From the NCBI GenBank assembly GCA_041665985.1, contig JBAYHV010000033.1:1-5311 (forward strand): a DNA stretch of 5,311 nucleotides, written 5' to 3'. The notes below the pieces were generated by a model. That model did no database searches. It saw only the letters and a program-made list of their open reading frames with translations, and was not told the origin of the DNA. The stretch is from CAIRYW01 sp041665985 (GTDB taxonomy: Bacteria > Patescibacteriota > Minisyncoccia > Phycocordibacterales > CAIRYW01). This document shows, piece after piece, positions 1-4,067 of the stretch (positions are counted from its first letter, which is position 1; every line of letters begins with the position of its first letter). The translations under genes and the position numbers were made by a program.

Positions 1-58
1 CTTTGTTATTTATTCCGCCAAGCAAGAGACGACGTGAAAAGATAGCGAGGTTTTTCAT
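1..58 (-). CDS. Possible gene start cut by the window edge
   Basis: An ATG at 58-56 opens a minus-strand frame that stays open to the edge and reads MKNLAIFSRRLLLGGINNK. It begins 39 nt after the stop of the 77-aa exported-protein gene on the same strand, so the two could share a transcript. No Shine-Dalgarno precedes it, which is normal for this window. Its composition is slightly GC-richer, as in its neighbour. No family can be assigned from 19 residues. A competing plus-strand frame (3-71), ending ARFFMASE then TGA, is also open from the edge and is followed by a terminator-like hairpin, so the strand is uncertain. Confidence 0.35.
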   Translation of the reverse strand, partial: MKNLAIFSRRLLLGGINNK

Positions 59-80
59 GGCGTCCGAGTGACGGCGGAAC

Positions 81-110
81 AAAGGGTTTAATACCCTTTA
101 TATTTTTTTG
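81..110 (+). terminator. Intrinsic terminator-like hairpin, plus strand
   Basis: AAAGGGT (81-87) and ACCCTTT (93-99) form a perfect 7-bp stem around the loop TTAAT. ATA and then seven T (104-110) follow on the plus strand. Read on the minus strand there is no T-run after the stem, so the hairpin would stop plus-strand transcription. It would serve a plus-strand gene entering from the left, for which the only candidate is the open frame ending at 69-71. The stem also overlaps the TAA stop of the minus-strand 77-aa gene. The stem is short and moderately stable. Confidence 0.45.
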
Positions 111-331
111 CGACGACGAAAGATCATGAACGAGGATATCGCCAAGGAGACGACAACATAGTGTGCTGTGGTCGGTCTTGGTTCAGTATCGGTTTGAGCC
201 TTTGGCGTAGTATAAACTGTTGAGTTTTTTGTTTGGAGTGATTGGTCCAGAATCATCGCTGATCGAGCTGGTTCAATTTGAAACAAAACCAGTGCTATGA
301 GCACTGCTGCTGACAGGAATATTTTCTTCAT
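98..331 (-). CDS. Small exported protein with sortase-signal-like C-terminus
   Basis: This 77-aa protein has an N-terminal signal peptide: KK at 2-3, a hydrophobic core at about 4-19, and a plausible cleavage site after ARS (22-24) or A25. The mature part is only about 50 residues, rich in T, Q and P (29-51), and looks unstructured. The C-terminus has three parts: RPTTA (52-56), a hydrophobic stretch (57-71) and a basic tail RRRKK (72-76). That order matches sortase sorting signals, with RPTTA resembling the LPXTG/LPNTA class, although the leading Leu is Arg. No sortase gene is visible in the window. Alternatively it is a small protein with a C-terminal membrane anchor. The start has no Shine-Dalgarno, and no good promoter was found upstream. 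Base composition is GC-richer than genes to the right. The family is not recognised. Confidence 0.72.
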   Translation of the reverse strand: MKKIFLSAAVLIALVLFQIEPARSAMILDQSLQTKNSTVYTTPKAQTDTEPRPTTAHYVVVSLAISSFMIFRRRKKI

Positions 332-460
332 AACAATTTTATTGAAACGAACTGCATGATTGATCTGACATCAAATCTTCATGAAATGATTCTTTGAGAT
401 TATGTCACGGATTATTTGTTTGGTCAAAGATTTAGTAAGAGGGATGATTTGGGGTCAGTG

Positions 461-491
461 AAAGTCGCGTACAGAGCACTCGACTTTTTTT
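461..491 (+). terminator. Terminator-like hairpin in the 332-559 intergenic stretch
   Basis: AAAGTCG (461-467) pairs with CGACTTT (481-487), and the T-run extends to 491 on the plus strand. AGTG (457-460) could also pair with CACT (477-480), giving the arm order of an H-type pseudoknot. The only upstream reading frame on this strand is a 19-codon ORF (402-461, MSRIICLVKDLVRGMIWGQ), whose TGA touches the hairpin. The hairpin may end that tiny gene or a small RNA. Nothing else is evident between 332 and 559. Confidence 0.45.
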
Positions 492-559
492 AATTTCATT
501 TTTTTTGTTTCCTCTGGCAGTTATTCACTATTTACTGTCATAACCTAGCTTTCCAATCA

Positions 560-573
560 TTTTGTGGTAAAAT
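560..573 (+). promoter_or_regulatory. Extended -10 promoter of the DUF5679 gene
   Basis: The 14-mer TTTTGTGGTAAAAT contains an extended -10 (TG-G-TAAAAT, with the TG at 565-566 and the hexamer at 568-573). No good -35 lies 17 bp upstream. Transcription would start near 580, giving a leader of about 22 nt with no Shine-Dalgarno before the ATG at 602. The same motif precedes three other genes in the window. Confidence 0.65.
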
Positions 574-601
574 AATCATATTAGAAAATAATTCATCAAA
601 T

Positions 602-760
602 ATGGCAACAACAGCATATTGCGTAAAGTGTAAGGCAAAGCAAGTAATGACAAAGGAAGAAGAAGTAACAATGAAGAACGGAAGAAAGGCAGTTAAAGGA
701 AAGTGCCCAGTTTGCGGTACTGGAATGTACTGTATTCTAGGAGGAGCAGCAAAGAAATAG
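602..760 (+). CDS. DUF5679-type mini zinc-ribbon protein
   Basis: This is a complete 52-aa protein. Two CxxC knuckles, C7-V-K-C10 and C35-P-V-C38-G, are separated by 24 residues containing a charged hairpin (KEEEVTMKNGRKAVKG). They form a treble-clef or zinc-ribbon pattern that should bind one Zn2+. A fifth Cys (C44) follows in GMYCILGG. The layout and the sequence around it match the DUF5679 family, whose function is unknown; I associate it with CPR bacteria. A nucleic-acid or ribosome-associated role is a common guess for such ribbons but is inference here. The gene is monocistronic, with an extended -10 promoter at 560-573 and a strong terminator at 778-815. The ATG has no Shine-Dalgarno. 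A longer minus-strand frame opposite it is an antisense shadow. Confidence 0.9.
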   Translation: MATTAYCVKCKAKQVMTKEEEVTMKNGRKAVKGKCPVCGTGMYCILGGAAKK

Positions 761-777
761 ACTTCAATAGTAAATTT

Positions 778-815
778 AAAAAAAGAAAGTGCCAAAAAGG
801 CACTTTCTTTTTTTT
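778..815. terminator. Strong bidirectional intrinsic terminator
   Basis: GAAAGTGCC (785-793), loop AAAAA, and GGCACTTTC (799-807) make a perfect 9-bp stem. Seven A (778-784) flank it on the left and eight T (808-815) on the right, so it works on both strands. It lies between convergent genes. On the plus strand it ends the DUF5679 transcript 17 nt after the stop. On the minus strand it is the first convincing terminator downstream of mltG, leaving mltG with an mRNA tail of about 200 nt. Confidence 0.9.
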
Positions 816-865
816 GTAAATTATTTTAGTTCTTTTAATACTTTAGATTACTAAATCCTTTGTAT

Positions 866-895
866 TGTCATTCCTGTGGAGGTGAGAATCTAGAA
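866..895. repeat. Degenerate REP/dRS3-like palindrome
   Basis: The segment contains ATTCCTGTGGAGGTGAGAAT flanked by TGTC and CTAGAA. It looks like a decayed copy of the dispersed bacterial element with ATTCC(C/T)GC...GC(G/A)GGAAT arms, as in the dRS3/REP-like units of many genomes. Only the outer ATTC/GAAT pairing is intact. A single copy is visible here, so calling it a dispersed repeat rests on resemblance to known elements. Confidence 0.45.
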
Positions 896-908
896 TTTAA
901 AATAGTAG

Positions 909-947
909 TTAGAGGAAAAACCTCTTTAAGAGAGGAATTACCTCTAA
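909..947. repeat. Phased AGAGG/CCTCT inverted-repeat array
   Basis: Four 5-nt arms alternate at an exact 10-nt step: AGAGG (911), CCTCT (921), AGAGG (931) and CCTCT (941), separated by AAAAA, TTAAG and AATTA. Neighbouring arms can form two tandem hairpins (911-925, 931-945) or one central hairpin (921-935). The outer ends TTAGAGG (909-915) and CCTCTAA (941-947) also pair. The folds are mutually exclusive. The array lies in the mltG/DUF5679 convergent intergenic region and would be transcribed only in the mltG 3' tail. Its function is unknown. Confidence 0.6.
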
Positions 948-952
948 GTACA

Positions 953-1010
953 TCGAATTACAGTCCGTCTAGGTTGATTGGAATGATAGAACGGTTTCCT
1001 TGTAATTCAA
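953..1010. other. Stem-loop-forming segment just downstream of mltG
   Basis: GAATTACA (955-962) pairs perfectly with TGTAATTC (1001-1008), and the pairing can extend outward by about two weaker pairs. Inside, CCGT (965-968) pairs with ACGG (991-994), leaving an apical loop of about 22 nt. No T-run follows on either strand, so it is not an intrinsic terminator. It begins about 10 nt after the mltG stop and would sit in the mltG 3' untranslated region, where it might protect the RNA 3' end. With the two repeats to its left it accounts for most of the 816-1019 gap. Confidence 0.5.
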
Positions 1011-1019
1011 GATTTAATA

Positions 1020-2051
1020 TTAATAGTACTCCCTAATAAGTTTTCTGTGCTCTTCATAATTTGCACTGCAATGAAATTTTCCTGTCTTATCGTTGAAATA
1101 ATAAATACAGTCTGTTTTTATTGGATTAAGAGCGGCGAGTATTGCGGCGACAGAAGGACTGGCAATTGGGGTTGGAGGCAGACCAGAATTCATATAGGTG
1201 TTGTAAGGTGATCTGATAAATTTATCTACAGGCTCAACTGATGGCCACCAATTTTTATTTTTTTTGCTATTTGCTTCTGCATATTGAAGAGTAGCGTCTA
1301 TTTGGAGTCTCATGTTTTTAAATAGTCTGTTCCAAAGTACTCCTGAGATCAAACGCATTCCGTCGGTACTCACTGTTTCGCGTTGGATAAGGGAAGCAAT
1401 AATAAGAGCCTGGTCCAAGGGTACAACTTGTTCGGTTGATGTACCGTAATGTGAAAGAACCTCATTAGAAAATCTTTCGTTTATTAAAGTTTGAGCTTGA
1501 AGAGGTGTAGTTCCAGCACCAACTGCATAAAGACCAGGAAAAAAAGAACCTTCAAATAATGGAAGGTCTGAATTTGCTTGCGCTGTTAAAAATTCTTTCT
1601 TTTGTAAACTGCTCCAATTTAGTTTTTTTGCAAAAGCTTCAGCAACTTGTTCTTTTCTAAATCCTGCACCAATTGTTACAAAGCGATTAGAACCGACAGC
1701 AGCAAGATTTTGATACCAAGGAATTTCTGAAATAGTTACCGCGACTTCTTCAAATATTTTTTGCAAAATATTTTCAGTGTTAATTGCTGCCGCTTGAAGA
1801 AGAGAATGATTTGTTTCGAGGTATGAATTTACCTTGTCGTTTTCTGTAATTGTTTTAGTTTTTGGATCAACTGTAACAGGGAACTGAACAACGGTGTTTA
1901 CTTTTTGTTCTTCTTTGGTCATTAGCGCAAGTATAAAAGGAGAAAAAAAGACTAAAGCGCCAACAAAGACCAAAAAGATCAGTGAAATAGAAAGTTTTTT
2001 TAAGACAGAATGTATTTTATTGTTGGTTGAATTAGATCTTGAAAATTTCAT
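1020..2051 (-). CDS. mltG: Endolytic murein transglycosylase MltG (YceG family)
   Basis: MltG cuts nascent peptidoglycan glycan strands at the outer face of the membrane and so sets their length. This 343-aa protein has a cytoplasmic basic N-terminus, one membrane segment (about 20-44), an unusual extracytoplasmic spacer of about 75 residues (45-120), a LysM-like subdomain (about 123-195, VTIGAGFRKEQVAEAFA and FEGSFFPGLY), then the YceG catalytic domain. The catalytic Glu is E225 in LIQRET. Other conserved blocks are GVLWNRL (237-243), MRLQIDATLQY (247-257), SPYNTYMNSGLPPTPIASP (281-299) and HRKLIREYY at the C-terminus. All key motifs are present, so it should be active. The start is the first ATG after the promoter at 2084-2097 and has no Shine-Dalgarno. 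It is monocistronic, unlike the common mltG-ruvX or mltG-tmk arrangements. Confidence 0.95.
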   Translation of the reverse strand: MKFSRSNSTNNKIHSVLKKLSISLIFLVFVGALVFFSPFILALMTKEEQKVNTVVQFPVTVDPKTKTITENDKVNSYLETNHSLLQAAAINTENILQKIFEEVAVTISEIPWYQNLAAVGSNRFVTIGAGFRKEQVAEAFAKKLNWSSLQKKEFLTAQANSDLPLFEGSFFPGLYAVGAGTTPLQAQTLINERFSNEVLSHYGTSTEQVVPLDQALIIASLIQRETVSTDGMRLISGVLWNRLFKNMRLQIDATLQYAEANSKKNKNWWPSVEPVDKFIRSPYNTYMNSGLPPTPIASPSVAAILAALNPIKTDCIYYFNDKTGKFHCSANYEEHRKLIREYY

Positions 2052-2083
2052 GCATCAATAATTAAATTAAATGTTGTTTCTTC

Positions 2084-2097
2084 ATTGTACTACAAAA
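2084..2097 (-). promoter_or_regulatory. Promoter of mltG
   Basis: Read on the minus strand this is TTTTGTAGTACAAT, with the -10 hexamer TACAAT at 2089-2084. It ends 32 nt before the mltG ATG and begins just after the terminator of the preceding gene, so mltG is an independent unit. No consensus -35 is visible. It matches the 14-mer shared with three other genes. Confidence 0.6.
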
Positions 2098-2107
2098 GTG
2101 TTCGGAT

Positions 2108-2152
2108 AAAAAAAATGAGTCAGGAGGCAATAAAATTTGCTGTTTCTGACTC
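2108..2152 (-). terminator. Terminator of the 95-aa gene, overlapping its 3' end
   Basis: On the minus strand GAGTCAG (2152-2146) pairs with CTGACTC (2123-2117), followed by A and eight T (2115-2108). An inner stem GCAA/TTGC (2140-2137 with 2130-2127) closes a smaller loop. The 5' arm lies in the last codons of the gene and the 3' arm contains the TGA stop, so the coding sequence supplies the terminator. Confidence 0.75.
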
Positions 2153-2407
2153 TGATATATATATGAATTTACCTGATTTAGACCCAATGTTTATTTCGAT
2201 GGTTTCGATCGGCTCAAGAGCGTTTTCTTCGGCCAAAATCATATGGCCAAAAAAACGTTTTCCAGAATCGGTTCGTCCATCAAAAAACAAAGGTTCCTTC
2301 GGCCAGAATTCTCCAGTGAGAAAAATGTTTCTTATATTCTCATTGAATTGTTCCTTCACAAGCAGAGAGGCTATGTCAGCATATTGTTGGTTTTTTTGAT
2401 CAAGCAT
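2120..2407 (-). CDS. Conserved-looking hypothetical protein, 95 aa
   Basis: I do not recognise the family. The protein is soluble, with no signal peptide or membrane segment. An N-terminal helix (about 4-25, DQKNQQYADIASLLVKEQFNENI) is followed by a mostly beta part (26-95) with FFDGRTDSGKRFFGHMIL (41-58) and acidic strands EPIETIEINIG (65-75). The turn-rich GRTDSGK stretch resembles a phosphate-binding loop only superficially. The minus strand is chosen because this frame has a promoter (2425-2438) just before its ATG and a terminator (2108-2152) at its end. Two plus-strand frames over the same bases have neither. No Shine-Dalgarno. It is its own transcription unit, upstream of mltG. Confidence 0.7.
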   Translation of the reverse strand: MLDQKNQQYADIASLLVKEQFNENIRNIFLTGEFWPKEPLFFDGRTDSGKRFFGHMILAEENALEPIETIEINIGSKSGKFIYISESETANFIAS

Positions 2408-2424
2408 AAGAACTTATTTGTATT

Positions 2425-2438
2425 ATTCTACTATGAAA
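2425..2438 (-). promoter_or_regulatory. Probable promoter of the 95-aa gene
   Basis: The minus-strand sequence TTTCATAGTAGAAT agrees with the shared motif TTTTGTAGTAAAAT at 11 of 14 positions. The -10 hexamer TAGAAT (2430-2425) ends 17 nt before the ATG, which would give a leader of about 10 nt. It is a weaker match than the other four. Confidence 0.45.
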
Positions 2439-2462
2439 GGCTTTTAATAGGTAAGTAGGACA

Positions 2463-2521
2463 AAACCCTATCGCAACAAAAAAAGACCTAATTTAGGTCT
2501 TTTTTTGTTGCGATAGGGTTT
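2463..2521. terminator. Perfect 59-bp palindrome containing a bidirectional terminator
   Basis: Arms 2463-2491 and 2493-2521 are exact reverse complements, 29 bp each, around a single T at 2492. The core is GACCTAA/TTAGGTC flanked by seven A (2478-2484) and seven T (2500-2506), a standard intrinsic terminator on either strand. Unusually, the pairing continues 15 bp further on each side, through AAACCCTATCGCAAC and GTTGCGATAGGGTTT. It lies 11 nt after the stop of the minus-strand 41-aa gene, whose transcript it should end. It could also be the remnant of a small inverted-repeat element. Confidence 0.85.
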
Positions 2522-2532
2522 CTAGTTGAAAA

Positions 2533-2658
2533 CTACTTGTTCTTTCTTCCTGTTTTTTTTGCAAGCATAGCTTTTTTTACGGCAAGTCTTTTTGCAGTTT
2601 TACGAGGACGCTTGAATTTTTGTGTTGAACTAACTCCGTGTTTTATTCTTTTTGGCAT
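2533..2658 (-). CDS. Very small, extremely basic protein (41 aa)
   Basis: The product starts MPKRIKHGVSSTQKFKRPRK and ends AKKTGRKNK. It has 12 Lys and 5 Arg, one His and no acidic residue. The composition suggests binding to RNA, ribosome or nucleoid, like small ribosomal proteins or histone-H1-like tails, but I cannot match a family; it lacks the bL34 and bTHX signatures. It is judged a real gene because it has a near-perfect extended -10 promoter (2700-2713), an ATG start and a strong terminator 11 nt after TAG. No Shine-Dalgarno. The residues after 20 (TAKRLAVKKAMLAKK) would form an amphipathic helix. Confidence 0.8.
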   Translation of the reverse strand: MPKRIKHGVSSTQKFKRPRKTAKRLAVKKAMLAKKTGRKNK

Positions 2659-2699
2659 ATATATATGAGTGTTTTCGATTAATAATGATAAGCATTGCT

Positions 2700-2713
2700 A
2701 TTATAACACAAAA
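2700..2713 (-). promoter_or_regulatory. Strong extended -10 promoter of the 41-aa basic protein gene
   Basis: Read on the minus strand this is TTTTGTGTTATAAT: a consensus TATAAT (2705-2700) preceded by TG-T. It is the best -10 in the window. The leader would be about 34 nt. No TTGACA-like -35 is visible 16-18 bp upstream. It begins 23 nt beyond the T-run of the 123-aa gene's terminator. Confidence 0.75.
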
Positions 2714-2736
2714 TCAGTGAAATATCTTGCGAATCT

Positions 2737-2771
2737 AAAAAAATAGACTCAAGGATGGTGCCTCGGGTCTA
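2737..2771 (-). terminator. Terminator of the 123-aa gene, built from its last codons
   Basis: On the minus strand TAGACCCGAGG (2771-2761) pairs with CCTTGAGTCTA (2754-2744), with one C-A mismatch and one G-T pair, around the 6-nt loop CACCAT. Seven T follow (2743-2737). The hairpin covers the final codons and the TGA stop (2751-2749), so translation and terminator folding compete for the same bases. Confidence 0.75.
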
Positions 2772-3120
2772 ACATCATATCGTTGAATTGTTCAAACGTT
2801 GGAGCTTCGTGATTGTTTTGGATCGACCATTCAAGAATTGCGAAGTAGATCGTGTATCCTTGTTCTTCCCAAAAGACAAAAAGCTCATCCAAGTTGCTGG
2901 GGTGGCGACCATTGGCTTCAATAAAAGCCTGAACATTTTCGTCATCCATTGCCATCAAGAGTTGCTCCAAGAAACGTATCTTGATCTTGGTACATCTCGA
3001 TTTTTCATCAAGGTGTTTGAGCATTTCCATTATTTCTTGCTCGTGTTCTGGAGTAAGTTTGCTCGCGTACTCCTTCAGTAGGGGATCTAATAGAGTAATC
3101 ATAGGACAAAAGTTTTTCAT
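2749..3120 (-). CDS. Acidic helical hypothetical protein, 123 aa
   Basis: No family recognised. The protein is cytoplasmic and mainly helical: helices about 8-38 (LLDPLLKEYASKL and HEQEIMEMLKHLDE), 44-70 (KIKIRFLEQLLMAMDDENVQAFIEA) and 76-101. Two similar short blocks, NGRHPSNLDELF (70-81) and NNHEAPTFEQFN (102-113), look like a repeated N-x-x-x-P-[ST]-x-[DE]-[EQ]-[LF] unit, a helix-capping turn leading into a helix. Start choice is open. ATG at 3120 lies 5 nt after a TATAAT (leaderless transcript). ATG at 3102 (MITLLDPLL) would leave a leader of about 17 nt. Neither has a Shine-Dalgarno. It is transcribed away from the phosphoribosyltransferase operon. Confidence 0.75.
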   Translation of the reverse strand: MKNFCPMITLLDPLLKEYASKLTPEHEQEIMEMLKHLDEKSRCTKIKIRFLEQLLMAMDDENVQAFIEANGRHPSNLDELFVFWEEQGYTIYFAILEWSIQNNHEAPTFEQFNDMMLDPRHHP

Positions 3121-3125
3121 TAGTA

Positions 3126-3131
3126 ATTATA
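3126..3131 (-). promoter_or_regulatory. Consensus -10 of the 123-aa gene
   Basis: TATAAT is read on the minus strand (3131-3126), 5 nt before the first ATG at 3120. Transcription would start at about 3119-3120, so the mRNA would have no leader if that ATG is used. No clear -35. Confidence 0.5.
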
Positions 3132-3147
3132 TACCTATTAAAAAATT

Positions 3148-3156
3148 TGCTACTAT
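3148..3156 (+). promoter_or_regulatory. Extended -10 of the phosphoribosyltransferase operon
   Basis: TG-C-TACTAT is an extended -10 whose end is 6 nt before the ATG at 3163. Transcription should start close to that ATG, giving a leaderless mRNA and favouring 3163 over 3157 as the start. It lies back to back with the minus-strand -10 at 3126-3131, so the two promoters share about 40 bp. Confidence 0.45.
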
Positions 3157-3426
3157 ATGTATATGATCACACCAGACATAATTATTGCTTTATGTAATCT
3201 AGTACTTCTCCCTTCTCTTTTTCCAATGATCTTAGCTCCACTTTCGCAAAAACCTCCTTTACTTTCTAGTGTGCCGATCGTCCTAGCTTTATGTGTAATA
3301 TTTTTTACTTTTCTATATATCTCCTTAACATTTTCGGCTGTAATGTCTTTGTTGAGTGCTATGGCTTGGTTAATATTAGCAATTCAGAGAATTAAATTTT
3401 TAAAAATTAGTAAAATAAATAATTAA
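3157..3426 (+). CDS. Small membrane protein with three predicted segments
   Basis: This 89-aa protein (87 aa if started at the second ATG, 3163) has hydrophobic segments at about 8-28, 38-58 and 59-79, then a basic tail (RIKFLKISKINN). Prolines P19, P23 and P28 break the first segment, and a KPP loop (32-34) precedes the second. The SQKPPLLSSVP loop looks like the conserved part. I do not recognise a named family. It is first in a tight operon: 9 nt separate its TAA from the ATG of the COG1926-type phosphoribosyltransferase, suggesting a membrane partner or transport role, which is inference. The last codons are very AT-rich. Confidence 0.75.
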   Translation: MYMITPDIIIALCNLVLLPSLFPMILAPLSQKPPLLSSVPIVLALCVIFFTFLYISLTFSAVMSLLSAMAWLILAIQRIKFLKISKINN

Positions 3427-3435
3427 AAAAATTCA

Positions 3436-4065
3436 ATGATCCTTAAAGACCGAAAAGAAGCTGGAGAAAAATTAGCTTTAAAATTGAAGGAATTTAAGGA
3501 TACAGAATCTATTGTTTACGCTTTGCCTCGAGGTGGAGTTGTTGTTGCTCATGAGATCGCCAAAAATCTTAATTTGCCTTTAAGTCTTGTTATTACAAGA
3601 AAAATTGGCAGTCAATTTAATTCAGAATATGCAATTTGTTCTGTCGCTGAAGATGGCCACAGTGTTTGCAATGAACAAGAAGAAAAGGACGCAGATCAGG
3701 AATGGTTAAAAGAAGAATTTGAAAAAGAAAAAAAAGAAGCCAAGAGGAGAAGGGAAGTTTACTTGGAAAATGACCAAGTTCTTTCACCAAAAAATAAAAC
3801 AGCTATTATAGTAGATGACGGCATTGCTACTGGATTGACAATCAAGCTTGCAATAAAAGAAATAAAACACGAGGGTCCAGCAAGGATCATTGTTGCGGTA
3901 CCTGTCGCTCCTTTTGATACAATATCTAAGATTCAAGGTGAGGTTGATCGGGTAGTAGCTCTTGAAATTGATAGGGATTACTTGGGGGCAGTAGGAGAAT
4001 ATTATGAATATTTTCCGCAAATTGAGGATGAAGAAGTTATAAGAATAATGTCTGAATATAAATAA
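3436..4065 (+). CDS. COG1926-type predicted phosphoribosyltransferase
   Basis: A 209-aa type I phosphoribosyltransferase, the fold that transfers ribose-5-phosphate from PRPP to a base or removes it. The PRPP loop is AIIVDDGIATGLT (123-135), with acidic D127-D128 and the G129-T135 phosphate loop. Other marks are ALPRGGVVVAHEIA (29-42), TRKIGS (54-59), EYAICSVAEDG (64-74), VAVPVAP (153-159) and DYLGAVGEYYEYFPQIEDEEV near the C-terminus, which is typical of the COG1926 group. A charged helical insert (79-112, KKEAKRRREVYLE) is also usual there. The substrate of this group is not known to me. The length is normal for a stand-alone copy; some relatives are fused to a hydrolase. There is no Shine-Dalgarno before the ATG. 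Only 2 nt separate its TAA from the next gene, so translation is probably coupled. Confidence 0.92.
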   Translation: MILKDRKEAGEKLALKLKEFKDTESIVYALPRGGVVVAHEIAKNLNLPLSLVITRKIGSQFNSEYAICSVAEDGHSVCNEQEEKDADQEWLKEEFEKEKKEAKRRREVYLENDQVLSPKNKTAIIVDDGIATGLTIKLAIKEIKHEGPARIIVAVPVAPFDTISKIQGEVDRVVALEIDRDYLGAVGEYYEYFPQIEDEEVIRIMSEYK

Positions 4066-4067
4066 TT

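Noticed and set aside
538..795. 85-codon minus-strand frame opposite the DUF5679 gene
   Set aside because: It covers the DUF5679 promoter and its terminator stem, and its sequence is the low-complexity antisense of a recognised protein.
909..947. CRISPR-like array
   Set aside because: The repeats are 5 nt and the spacers 5 nt, far too short for CRISPR; no cas gene is present.
958..1026. Minus-strand stretch reading LELQGNRSIIPINLDGL then stop
   Set aside because: It looks protein-like but has no start codon after the preceding in-frame stop inside mltG, and the same bases are explained by the GAATTACA/TGTAATTC stem. A gene remnant cannot be excluded.
2085..2458. Two plus-strand frames over the 95-aa minus-strand gene
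   Set aside because: They lack promoter and terminator signals, which the minus-strand gene has, and one of them runs through the mltG promoter.
2463..2521. Insertion sequence
   Set aside because: No transposase frame lies between the arms, which are directly joined; at most a miniature remnant.
2788..3166. Plus-strand frames opposite the 123-aa gene
   Set aside because: Antisense shadows; the minus-strand frame has the -10 and the terminator with matching polarity.
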